Below are positions 50,310 through 60,685 of a DNA stretch of 64,000 nucleotides, piece after piece. Under the pieces are notes generated by a model. That model did no database searches. It worked only from the letters and a program-made list of their open reading frames with translations, and was not told the origin of the DNA. The stretch lies in assembly GCF_023065955.2 (NCBI RefSeq), contig NW_026622874.1:6864001-6928000 (forward strand), in the 5' to 3' direction. The translations under genes and the position numbers were made by a program. Numbering within the stretch: position 1 is the stretch's first letter; each line of letters opens with the position of its first letter. This DNA is from Ursus arctos (Eukaryota; Chordata; Mammalia; Carnivora; Ursidae).

Positions 50310-50515
50310 GGGGCACCTGGGTGGCTCAGTTGTTAAGCGTCTGACTTTGGCTCAGGTCATGATCCCGGGGTCCTGGGATCGAGCCCCGTATCAGACTCCC
50401 TGCTCAGCGGGAAGCCTGCTTCTCCCTCTTCCACTCCCCCTGCTTGTGTTCCCTCTCTTGCTGCCTCTCTCTGTCAAATAAATAAATAAAATCTTTAAAA
50501 AACAATAAAATAAAA
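50310..50515 (+). mobile_element. Can-SINE
   Basis: Head GGGGCACCTGGGTGGCTCAG, tail 'tgtcaaataaataaataaaatc'-type run. First of four contiguous SINEs. Confidence 0.95.
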
Positions 50516-50706
50516 AGTATTTTATTTATTTATTTGAGAGAGTGAGCGAGAGAGAGAGAGAGAAGGAGCAGGGGGAGGGGGCATAGGCAGAAGGAGCAGA
50601 CTCCCCACTGAGCAGGGAGACTGACATGGGACTCGAATCCAGGACTGTGGGATCATGACCTGAGTCAAAGGCAGATGCTTAACTGACTGAGCCGCCCCAG
50701 CGCCCC
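50516..50706 (-). mobile_element. Can-SINE
   Basis: Reverse copy abutting the previous tail, ending GAGCCGCCCCAGCGCCCC. The pair is tail-to-tail and could fold into a long hairpin. Confidence 0.93.
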
Positions 50707-50724
50707 TGTCCTTTCTTTTTTCCT

Positions 50725-50904
50725 TTTTCTTTTTTTTAAAGATTTTATTTGTTTATTTGTCAGAGAGAGAGAAAGAGAGAGGCAGTCAGAGGGAGAAGCA
50801 GGCTCCCTGCTGAACAAGGAGCCCAGTGCGGGACTCGATCCTGGGGACTCTGGGACCTGAGCTGAAGGCAGATGCTTAACTGACTGAGCCACCCAGTTGT
50901 CCCT
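50725..50904 (-). mobile_element. Can-SINE
   Basis: Reverse copy, ending GAGCCACCCAGTTGTCCC. Confidence 0.92.
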
Positions 50905-50909
50905 ATTTT

Positions 50910-51135
50910 TATTTTTTTTTAAAGATTTTATTTATTATTTATTTTGAGAGAGAGAGAGCACACAAGCGGGGGGGGGGGGGGGGAGGTGAGTTGGGGGGAA
51001 GGTGGAAAGGCAGAGGGAGAGGGAGAAGCAGACTCCCTGATGAGCAGGGAGCCCGATGTGAGGTTCGATTCCAGGACCCTGAGATCATGACCTGAGCTGA
51101 AGGCAGACGCTTAATGCCACCCCTGCGCCCCTGTC
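50910..51135 (-). mobile_element. Can-SINE with internal poly-G
   Basis: Reverse copy with an expanded run of about 17 G at 50968-50984. Ends with a diverged head complement. Confidence 0.9.
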
Positions 51136-51215
51136 CTTTCTTCTTTAAACTCAATGATTAGCCTACTCTACGTACTGTCTCATATTTTTTCTTTCATTTA
51201 ACAGTATGTCTTGGA

Positions 51216-51341
51216 GGGGCGCCTGGCTGGCTCAGTCAGAAGAGTGTGCGACCTTGATCTTGAGGTTGTGAGTTCGAGCCCCATGTTAGGTATTGAGATT
51301 ACTTAAAAAAAAATCTTAAAAAAAAAAAAACCCACACCAAA
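51216..51341 (+). mobile_element. tRNA-type short SINE
   Basis: GGGGCGCCTGGCTGGCTCAG, 'gtgagttcgagccccatg' B-box region, short A-rich end. Confidence 0.93.
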
Positions 51342-51644
51342 AAAACACAAACAAAACCATAATATATCTTGGAGAATCTTCTATGCGGTGCTGCCTCATG
51401 CTTTTGTTTTACTGCTACATAAGATTCCTCTGTATGGATGAGGCATAATTTATGTAACCAGATCTCTCTGAATGAAGTTCACATTGTTCCCAAGTGTTTA
51501 CTGTTACAAACGCTGCAGTACAGAGCCTAGTATAATAAGGGCCACTTTGTGTCTTTTGGGTATGAATGTGTCTTTTGGGTAAACATCTCCAAGTGGGTAC
51601 ACTAGGCTACAGAGTATATATATAGTTCTCTCTCTCTCTCTCTC

Positions 51645-51762
51645 TCTTTTTTTAAGGAGGCTCTGTGCCCAGCCTGGGGCTTGAACTCACGACCCTGCGA
51701 TCAAGACCTGAGCTGACACCAAGAGTCGGACACTTAACCAACTGAGCCCCCCGGGCGCCCCA
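51645..51762 (-). mobile_element. tRNA-type short SINE
   Basis: 'ggggcttgaactcacgaccc' (around 51676) and head complement CCCGGGCGCCCC. Preceded by a (CT)n run at 51627-51647. Confidence 0.92.
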
Positions 51763-52271
51763 TGTAGTTCTCCTTTTGATAGATATTGCCAAACTGAGCT
51801 CCATGTCCTCCAGCAACAGACGAGAGCACAGCCTCACCAGAAAAGGGTCATTAAAAACCAAACTTTAAAAAAGCCTAATCGAGAAAAAAATGGCATTTCA
51901 CTGTACTCTTAATTTGCATTTATTTTATTATGAGTAAGCATGAGCAGTTTTTCATGTTTAAAGCCATTTGTATTTCCATTCCTGACAACTGTTCGTTCAT
52001 ACCTTGTGTCCGTTTTTCTACCAGGTTGTCATTTTTGCTTTTTGTTGTGCGGACACTATACACTGTGGACGCATCTTCTGTTGCAAATGTTATATCTCCC
52101 CCTGGTTTATTAGTTGGTTTTGACTCTGTTTATGCTGAGTTTTGCCACACTCTAAAATTTTTATTGAGTTTGTTACATTTATAGATTAATTTAGGAAGCA
52201 TTGGCATTTTCTCATCCAAGGACGCAGTTGGTTTTTTCTTTCTTCATTAAGTCTTTTAAAAACTGTTGTTG

Positions 52272-52445
52272 GTGGATGCCTGGGTGGCTCAGTTGGTTAA
52301 GTGTCCGACTCTTGGTTTCTGCTCAGGTCATGATCCTGGGGTCCTGGGATTGAGCCCCGCGTCAGGCTCTGCACTCAGTGTGGAGTCTGCTGGAGATCCT
52401 CTCTCTCTCTCAAATAAATAAATAAAATCTTAAAAAAAAAAAAGC
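52272..52445 (+). mobile_element. Can-SINE
   Basis: Head GGATGCCTGGGTGGCTCAGT, tail 'ctcaaataaataaataaaat'. Confidence 0.94.
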
Positions 52446-52835
52446 CGAGAGTTTTCTCTGGCTGGTAGCAGAAGAGGAAGTCAGAGGGATTCAAAGCAGA
52501 AGGAGCATTTGACACATAGCAGCAGGCGTGAAAATGGAGGGGCCGCGTGGAGGGAGAGAGCTGCTATGGACAGAAGCCCCTCCCCGCTGAAATTCACACC
52601 TTGAAAGCTTAATCCCCAGTACAGTGGTGTTTGGAGGTGGGCACCTCTGGGGGGTGGTTAGGGCACGAAGGTGGAGGCCTCTGGATGGGATTTGCAGCTG
52701 TCTACAAACCTGGAGGGGGCTCTCGCTGGAACCCCACTGTGCTGGCACCCTGAACTTGGACTTCCAGCCTCAAGAACTGTGAGAAATACGTGCTGGCTGT
52801 TGAAGCTGCCCTGTCTGGGGTCTTCTGGTCCAGTG
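52446..52835 (+). mobile_element. MLT1-like LTR remnant
   Basis: 'agcttaatccccagtacagtgg', 'ggtggttagggcacgaagg', 'cttggacttccagcctcaag' and 'aactgtgagaaatacgtgc' follow the MaLR LTR order. Confidence 0.8.
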
Positions 52836-53179
52836 GCCTGAGCTAAGTCATGCCCTTAAGGAGCCAAGAGGGGCACGCAGGCCACGGCCAGCACGGGAAA
52901 GGGCGCAGCCCTCCAGCCCGAGGAGCTGGACCCCGCCAGCAGCCTGAGTGAGCTTAGAGCAGTGTCCTGCCCGGCAGACGCCTTGACCTCAGCCATGTGA
53001 CCCCTGAGCATAGACTCCAGCTGAGCCTGCTCAGACCTCTGACCTGCACAACCATGAGATGTTTCTGGAAAGTGTTGTTTGGAGCAGCTAAGTGTGTGAG
53101 CGTTTGTGAGGTGGGAAGGGAAGGGAAGGGTCTGCTTCTTTCTCTATAGACTTCTGCCCCCTGGGATTTTTATTTTTAT
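52836..53179. other. Intergenic, no gene recognised
   Basis: Nothing assignable. Confidence 0.4.
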
Positions 53180-53391
53180 TTTTTATTATTATTATTTTTT
53201 AAATATTTTATTTATTTATTCGACAGAGATAGAGACAGCCAGCGAGAGAGGAACACAAGCAGGGGGAGTGGGAGAGGAAGAAGCAGGCTCATAGCGGAGG
53301 AGCCTGATGTGGGGCTCGATCCCATAACGCCGGGATCACGCCCTGAGCCAAAGGCAGACGCTTAACCCGCTGTGCCACCCAGGCGCCCCTA
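53180..53391 (-). mobile_element. Can-SINE, bear-type
   Basis: 'ttcgacagagatagagacagcc' and 'catagcggaggagcctgatg' are bear-type diagnostics. Head complement GCCACCCAGGCGCCCC. Confidence 0.95.
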
Positions 53392-55430
53392 TTTTTTATT
53401 ATTTTTAAGTCATACATGGAAACGAAAGAGAAAATTTCAAAACAATACATATGCTGTGATGACGTTTTAATTTTATAATCTGTGTTTATACAGAGATTGC
53501 TGTATAATCCCACTAGAGATTTCTGTCGGCCTGCTTCCTTCCCTGGGGATGTTTACATTTTCAGCCTTATCTCCAGTCCCAGAGTAGCAAGCAGGCTTTG
53601 CCCCCTGCTTGAAGAATTCCAAAGGTTTTTAAACTCAGGGTAGAGGGCCACAGGGCCCTGGTGTGGGGGAGCCACCAGCAGGATCCCGGAATGACACCAG
53701 CCCCTAGAGGTTCCATAGTCTGTGGGGGGGGGGGGGGAGAGGGGATTGAGCACTGACACGGACAAATAAGGAAAATATTGAATGCAGTCTTTAATAGCAC
53801 CGTGTGAGCAAGAGAAACATTACAGCAGAAGAAACATCTCCACAGGGGGGGCTGGGGGGCCAGGGATTGCCCCCCCCAAGGGGGTACGGGGGCCGTGGGA
53901 CACAGGCCCTTGCCCAGCAAGGCACACACCCCAGCAGCTATGGGGCCAGGCATGGCCTGCCTGAGTCTGGAGGCTTCCTCGGGCCAGAAGGCTGCCTCGG
54001 AGGGAGCACTTCGATCTTGGGGGGATGTATGCCGGTGGAGGGCTGGCCTGGGACGTGCTCGACAGTGGTGGCAGGAGGAAGGGAGCCTCCCACCACGGCT
54101 GCAGAGCCCCCTTTGGCCCTTTGTCTCCCACGAGACAGTTTTGCTTCGATCTCTGAGCCCCTAAATACCTGATGGGATGAGGAAGGAGGGACTGGAGGTG
54201 GGTGGTGATCAGGTCCCATATTCAGAACCCACCAGAGCCCCAGGGAGGCTGCCATCCCGTCCTGAGCCACCTGCCTGACGCTGTCCCTCCCCTGGGTGGG
54301 CGGGCTGCTCCAGCCTGGGTGACAGAGGCTGGTCCGGCTCCCACAGCGCCTTCGAGGTATGTATGGAGGCTGAGTGCTCGACTCAGGGCCCATCCCCAGC
54401 TCCAGGGCAGCCACGGGCTGACACAGGCTCTGCCCCAAGGCTGCTGTTCTCTGTCCCCAGCGGCACAGGCCTCCTCCCGCACACCTCCAGGGGGGCGGCC
54501 ACTTCCCGGCGGTCGGGTCCAGATGCCGCCTTCCTTCCCCCTTGAAACACCAGACTTCCCAGGATTCAGAAACTCACGAACAAAATATCACTGTTGAGTG
54601 GAAGAGTTTTACCCAGATTGATCGATTGATTTGTTTTGTTTCTTTCTTCTCTCTTTCTTTTCTTCCTTGGGGGGGGGGGGAGGCATTAGCAATATTAGTC
54701 CCTTTTTTAACCACCAAGTAAAAAATGCACAAAAAGAAAAATGCCCATATCAACCAGTCTCTTTCCTCAAATCTTGGCCTGAAGAAGGATCTTCTGGAAG
54801 GCATTAGTCTCCATAAGCTCCTCTTCCTCCCTCCCTTTTTCTTCAATTAATTAAGCAAATGTTTATTGATGATTTTGCTCCTTCTCTGTGTCCTGGGGAC
54901 ACCCGAGGGGACCAAGAGGCAGCTGATAGGGAAAGGACGGCCAAGTGCAGGGGGGTAGGGACCTCCCAGGGAAAGGGAGGCGCCATGCAAAGCTGTGTTC
55001 CAGAGCCGGAGGCTGCCCTTGCGTCCCTGCTTTGGGTGGTTTCACAGTGCGCACCCCGACCTTGGCACAGCCTGGTCTCCCCCTTTGCTCTACGGACCTC
55101 ACGGTGCTCCTTCACTCTCCCCTACGCCCTGGGAGGAAAGCAGTGCTGACATTTCACAAAGGAGGCTCAGAGCAGTTAAGACCCTTGCCCAAGGTCATAG
55201 GTTGTTAAGGAGAGTGCTGAGGGGGACTCGTGCTGGCCCGTGACCTTGGACAAATACGTCACCAGCCAGTGTGTGCTCTCCTTCCTCCAGATACACATAC
55301 ACACGCTGGTAAGTGTATCCCGGGAGCTGGCAGGGAGGGGCCGTGAGTGCTCGCACAGGCCCCAGTACGCGCCCAATCCACATCAGCTCCTGGAACCTTC
55401 CTCCTCTTCTCAGAAGCCGGCTCTCCTGGC
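53392..55430. other. Inverted-repeat spacer, no gene recognised
   Basis: G-runs at about 53722-53738 and 54668-54680. A MIR-like reverse piece near 55150-55215 ('aaggaggctcagagcagtta', 'ttgcccaaggtcatagg'). No coding gene recognised. Confidence 0.5.
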
Positions 55431-55592
55431 CTCACCCAGTGAACTAGCAGACAGCTGTCAGATGAGGCTCAGTGACTCACAGGAGGCCGCACAGCTAGTG
55501 AGTGGCTCAGCAAGGCCAGCCCAGGGCTCACTCCTGCCAGGCAGGGGCTGGATGAACTGGCACATGGGTCCCTATTCCTGCTTTGGACAGGC

Positions 55593-55611
55593 AGCCCCCC
55601 CCCCCCCCCCG
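55593..55611. repeat. Poly-C tract
   Basis: About 18 C at the position where the left arm has about 190 bp of unrelated sequence. Confidence 0.85.
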
Positions 55612-56477
55612 GAGCCTCCCAGATGCTGGACTCTGATGCAGACGGAAGCCGCTCCTGGGCTCTAGCCTCACCGACCTCAGAGTCCCCTCTGGTTCAGAGC
55701 CCAGGCAGATCTAGCAAGTGGCCCACCCATCGAGGCTGAGGATGACCTCTGACCCCATGTTCTCTCCTGGCCCTCCCCTGGCAGCCTGGACTCTGGCTGG
55801 GGTCAAATCCTGGCCTGGAGGGGCAGGAGGGGGGTGGTGGGCACAGGGCCCTACTCCTCACCTGCCCTCCTGCCTCAACCCCCATCACCCATCTCCCCGG
55901 GACTGCCTGGGCACTGGGTTTGTCGCCCACTGCCCTCCGTGGTGCCCTCAGCTCTGAGCCCAGGGCTGGGTGTAGACTGGCTCTCAGCCAGCGCTACTGA
56001 TCCCCCAGCCCCTCACCGCCTTCTCCTCCCTCACGACACAAGATCTGGCTCTGGCTCTTTACCATTTCCGGCCCGAGGGACCCTGTGGAGATCTGGGCCA
56101 CACCCAGAGCAGGTGGAAGTGACACCGGGACTGCCATCCCTCAACAGTTCATCAGCCCATTGCCACAAACCTCCCAGCCCACGCTGGCTTTCTTGGGCCC
56201 CTGGCCAGGGCTGCCAGAGTTAGCAACCCAAAATATAGGGCTCCCAGTAAAATCCGGATTTCAGATAAACAACAAATACCTAATTAGTCTAAGTATGTCC
56301 CCAGCTGTATCCCGTATTTTATCTGGCAGCATTATCCCTAGCGACTGCCCAGGTGTTTCATTTCCCAGGTAAAACCCTCCAAACACCTGCAAACCCTCCA
56401 GCCCTTGCAGGAAGTCTCGGGAAGCAGGGGGATTGGCCCCACCCCCACCTGGCCCCATCACTTGGACTGAGTCCCCA

Positions 56478-56500
56478 CCTCCCCCCCCCCCCCCCCCCCG
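56478..56500. repeat. Poly-C tract
   Basis: About 20 C, interrupted once near its end; G-quadruplex potential on the minus strand. Confidence 0.85.
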
Positions 56501-57136
56501 CCCAGCTTCCGGGGTCAGGCAGGACTCTGGCTCTGGCTGGGAAGAGCTAGAGGGTGTGGAAGCAACTCGGGCTGGCCACCGGAAGGCCTGACGTTACGCT
56601 GCAGCCGTCAGCCACTGTGGGGGCTTCAGGAAGGGGTCACTTCTCTGAGCCTCAGTTGTCTTGGCTCAGAAGTTTGAGGGGGCAATGGATTGGCTGGTTC
56701 TTCCCCCTCTAATCTCTGAACGCATGAAGAGCCAGAAAGAGGGAGAGATGGCTCCTTATTGGACACACCCCCACTGGTGCTAAATTATCACAGGTTCCCT
56801 AGCCTAGGAAGGTGCCCCGAGAACAGTGGATTCCACCTGTGGACAACCCAGGATCTCAGCAGCCCCTGGAGCTCTCTGAGCACCAGGCCAGATGCTCGTC
56901 GCTGCAGACAGGATGGGTCCTTAATCCAGGAGCCCTGGTGGTGGGTGGAAAGTTCACTTGCAGCCAGCCACCAGACTCCAGGTCCACACACCAGGGACTC
57001 CAGTTGGCTCTGGGATTGGGGAGACTGGGAATCCGGCAGAGATGTGAATGAAATCCCAGCCTCTCCTCCCCGACACAAACCTTTCAGGTTCATTGGTCAG
57101 GCACCCCAAAACAAGGCAGACACTCATGAGCACCTG

Positions 57137-57396
57137 GCCTACGAGTGTGTGGGCACCTGCCAGCAGCCCCCGCAGCCCCTGCCCTTCAAGTGGCCGTTTC
57201 TGGGGCCGCGGCAGTGCATCGCCTCGGAGATGGCCTCGCTGCCCGTGATGGTCAGCATGAAGGAGGGAGGCAGGCCCAGGCCGCAGGTGGTCAGCCTGCC
57301 CAATGAGGGTGCAGAAGTGCAGCTGCTCCTGGGATGGGGCGCCCGTGCCCAGGAAGCTGGAGCCTTAGGTGTGGGGCGCAGCCACCGAGGGATGTG
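57137..57396 (+). pseudogene. LEFTY1: LEFTY last-exon remnant (probable LEFTY1 relic)
   Basis: Aligns with LEFTY2 21689-21951, from the codons of [11 protein letters not shown] (residue 290) to just after the stop codon, with about nine substitutions (about 96% identity) and a 2-bp deletion after the SLPN codons (57302). The deletion shifts the frame and destroys the CSC motif, so the cystine knot cannot form. Upstream of 57137 there is no match to the rest of exon 4 or to exons 1-3, and homology stops soon after the stop codon. An open frame runs through from 56759, but the first 120 codons have no LEFTY similarity. Position between PYCR2 and TMEM63A is that of LEFTY1 in human. The alternative is a short recent duplicate or gene-conversion tract from LEFTY2. 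Confidence 0.9.
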
Positions 57397-58474
57397 GCTT
57401 GCATGCCTCAGGGCCCGGGGAGAGCTGGGGGTTACAGAACTGCTGATGGGCAAATGCTCTGTGCCATCTACGGAGCTGTCCATTCAGCTCACCTCCTGAT
57501 TTTTGCTCCCCAGGGTCAAGACTCCCTGGCAACTGGGTAGCCCCCAGTTCTCTGTTCATGTTATGATATCCCAAGCACTTCACTCTGTCAAGTCTATAAC
57601 CTAAGAACAGAAAGCCAAATAGTCATTGTTTTCTTGAACTGTTGCTGGATCTGGGCTGAGCTCTGTGGAATGGGCCCGTCTTAGGGTCAAGATTGGGTTG
57701 TGTATTCCCAACCCAGATAGTAAGGGAATTTTCTAACAAACAAACAAAATACGTTTTAATCTGTATTTCTCTATTTTACCTGGAACGCCGAGGGAACAGA
57801 AAGTTCTAAAGGGATTAGGTCAACCTGCTTAGGAAGCCAGGGAAGGAGCTAGAGAGGACGCAGTCAAGGTCTGTTAGTAATATAGGCAGGTAGGACTGAA
57901 GCCATTCAGGGTCCAATGCACCCGTCCGGCTAGAATCCGAGCAGACATCTTTCTGTCACTGTTGACATTTTACCGTCCTGGGCACAGTGAGTAAGCTTTG
58001 TTTCATTTCTACTTGCTACAAAATAAAAAAGTGTGTGATGAAAAGCTCATGCCTTTACCTTTGGGGGCAGATGAAGGGAGCAAACGTTGAAAATGTTGGA
58101 TATGACATTTTCGAATGCCCGGATTACAGGGGCTGATAAGCTGTGACTTCCATCCCAGCCTGGACATCTTGAATTCCTAGCCAGTGGGCAGAGCTTTTAT
58201 TAGCTCTGAATTCCATGCCCTCCAAACCCTTATTTCCTTCCCTATCCGACGGAAAAGTCCCTGCCTCCCATACATTTACTGGAGATTTAAGGAAATGGTG
58301 TTTTTACCAGCAACCCCACACGGATGATACGTGACAGGGGTTATGGCTATCTCAACTCACATTGGGATCCAATTGGCCTTCTCTTGATTTCGAAATGAAC
58401 TTCACCTACTGAAAATCAAATTTAGAAATCCGTTTCCTCTCTGAAATTTTGAAATCAAAGATTCTAACGTTTCT

Positions 58475-58477
<3 letters not shown>
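57397..58477. other. Right arm interior, no gene recognised
   Basis: AT-richer unique-looking sequence. No resemblance to the LEFTY2 3' flank could be seen. Confidence 0.45.

Positions 58478-58510
<33 letters not shown>
58478..58510. repeat. Poly-T tract
   Basis: About 32 T, possibly the tail of a lost or very short reverse-oriented retroelement. Confidence 0.85.
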
Positions 58511-59099
58511 GTCAGTGTCTTCACCATTCTAACTCCTGGGGATAGAGCCTGGCACTTCCTGGACCCGTCAGTACAGACCAGGCAGGTGGTGGTGCCATTA
58601 ACTGAGGCAGGGAAGGAATGAGGACATGCAGGATGGGGGTGTGAGGGATGGGAGGGATGGGAAGAGAGCAGACAGTCTGAGAAGTCTGGGGTGGGGGGCG
58701 GACGTCCAGCCAACCACACCCAGGAACCTGGGGGAGGTCAAGTGAGAGGCCCTTGGCAGCAGGAGGTAACAGCAGGAGAGGACCGATGCCCAGGCACCAG
58801 TCAGGTGGACAAGGGCTGAGCGCAGGGGCCCTCGGCAAACTCCAGGAAACAGTGGCTGGGATTTGAGGTTGGGGTAGGGGGAGAAGGAGGAAGCCGGATG
58901 GGACAGAAAAGAACTGCTGGAGAAGCAGGAAGAGACGCCGGGCCCCCACCCCGGCGCAGAGAGCCACAGGCCGGGCTGCAATCAGGGGCAGGGAGGAACG
59001 GAGAATGCCTTTCACATTGCAACGTAAGAGGAGAGCTCAGACCTGGGAGAGGCCCGAGAAACTGCAAGGGCGCCCACGTGAGGGTCAAGTGCGGCCCGG

Positions 59100-59760
59100 G
59101 CTTTCCCGATGCGTAGTGGCGGAAAGGCCGCGAGGTTCCCCTGCCCGCACGCGCCGGGCCGCAGATGCGGAAACCCGGGCCCGCGCTGCGTCCCGTCCCG
59201 TGCGCTCCGCGCCGCCCCCGTCGAGCTGGCAGTCCCGCGGCGCAGGCCACCGGCTCCGGGCAGACCCGTTCCGGGCAGCTGGGGCCCCGGGAGCCGCCGG
59301 CCGCCCTGCACCCTCCGCCCGGATCCAAGCTGTGCGTCCTCCCGGGGCCGGCCGCCGGGGCGCGTCGGAGAGGCTGGGCGCCGCGCGGGGCTCGGGCCGG
59401 GCGGGGCCCGCGGGGCGCTGGTCGCCGCCCCAAATTGGGCCGGCGGCGCGCGCGGCTCTGCGCATGTGCGGGAGGCGCCGGAGTTTCCCTTTGCAACTTT
59501 TAAGGGAGTGGGGACGCCGCCCGGGCCGGCCAGGTGAAGCCCGCCGCGCCCGCGCCGCAGGTACAGGGGGAGGGGGCGAGGGGGAGGGCGCGGGGTGGGG
59601 GCAGGGGGTCGGGTCCCGGGCCCACAGCCCTCCCGGACTCCCCCTCCGAGGCTCTCCCTCCCCTCCCCTCGGGGGGAGCCCGACCTCCCAGCCGGGACGG
59701 GGAGCGAGGAGCGCAGCCGCGGGGCTCTGGCTTCTCGAACTCCGTGCGTGGCCGGCCTGG
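59100..59760 (+). promoter_or_regulatory. TMEM63A: CpG-island promoter, probably TMEM63A
   Basis: Very CpG-rich block with GC boxes and an NRF1-like element TGCGCATGTGCG at 59459-59470 (one mismatch to the palindromic consensus). No TATA box. Gene assignment comes from synteny with human 1q42, where TMEM63A follows LEFTY1 in the same direction; no coding exon confirms it here. Confidence 0.7.
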
Positions 59761-60479
59761 GAAGCGGCCAGGAGCCCGAGTCCCCTGCCGCTGGGAAGGG
59801 GTAGAAGCCGCTGGGGCTGTCCCTAGGTGACCCCTGCCCGCGGCCCTGCCGGAGCCCCGAGGAGGGAGGCCGGGGGTTCGGGGAGGGTGAGGAGAGTTCT
59901 GCCAGGAAACCTAAACCGCCCAGGTTCGGGGAGCTGATAAGACTGGCTACCCGAGACTCTGGGGTGGCCTCCACCGTTCAGCCCCAGGTGGTGTCCTCAA
60001 GGGCAGAACTGCACAGTGCAGAAGACCCGGTGACCGCGAGCTTCCTTCCCAGCCGAACTTGCGTGGCTGTGTGCCAGCGCCCCCGGGGGCCCGGGTTTCT
60101 GAGTAGGCCAGTGGGCTGTGCTCCCCAGTCCCCGCCCGGGCACAAGGGGGGCTGTGGAGGCACGTCGGGGCCTTTCTGAGGCCCTGGTGCCTGTTGGGTT
60201 AAAGACACTCAAGGGGTGTGGGCAGGAACAACCAGGATTTCTCCCTTTTCCCTCCTCCCCTCCTCTGAACACCTGTCAGAGTCCTGAGTGCGCTTCTGCC
60301 TCCAGGAGAACTGGAACAGAAGCAGAGGCCCCCTCCTCTTCGCAGGACCTCCTGTTTGTTTAGTGTCTGGGGCAAAGGTCTCCCTTGAATAGGGCTGTAA
60401 CAGGGACAAAACATCAGAGGGAGTCCTGACATTGTTTCCCGTTGGCTGGAAGAGTGACTTAAAATAAAAACCAAGAGCT

Positions 60480-60685
60480 TTTGAGTGCTCACTGGGCCTG
60501 GGCCCCGGGCTAAATGCTTCCTGGGCACTGTCTCAGGTGTGGGCCTCCCAACAGCCCTGTAAGTAAGAGGAACAATGTCATTGCCCCCATTTGATGGAGA
60601 AGGAAGTCAAGACACTGAGCTAAGCAACATGGTACCAAGGCCCTCAGTGCCCAGCCTGCTCAGGAACCTCCGGGTGCACTGCCCC
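60480..60685 (-). mobile_element. MIR-type SINE remnant
   Basis: 'tgagtgctcactgggcctggg', 'caacagccctgtaagtaagagg' and 'ccatttgatggagaaggaag' are reverse MIR phrases. Confidence 0.7.

Larger units (their letters stand above)
51136..52260 (-). mobile_element. L1 fragment (antisense)
   Basis: 'gataaggcataatttatgtaacc'-like text, 'tttgatagatattgccaaactg', 'aatttgcatttattttattatgag' and 'aaagccatttgtatttcc' match the reverse of an older L1 family. Interrupted by SINEs at 51216 and 51645. Confidence 0.75.
55431..59175. repeat. Right arm of a decayed inverted duplication
   Basis: Partner of 44725-49420 (block coordinates given there). It starts with MIR-derived text and ends inside the upstream edge of the TMEM63A CpG island. 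Unlike the left arm, it carries the LEFTY last-exon remnant (57137-57396). A weak match to the enhancer lies near 56174-56196, but both FoxH1 sites are gone there. Confidence 0.75.

Noticed and set aside
56174..56196. Third enhancer copy in the right arm
   Set aside because: Only about 20 bp resembles the first FoxH1 flank, and the octamer itself is lost. Could be chance, so it is mentioned but not called.
59012..59974. Open frames of 231-320 codons in the 59.0-60.0 kb CpG island
   Set aside because: Arg/Pro/Gly/Ala-rich composition expected of GC-rich DNA on all frames. No domain seen. The region reads better as a promoter.
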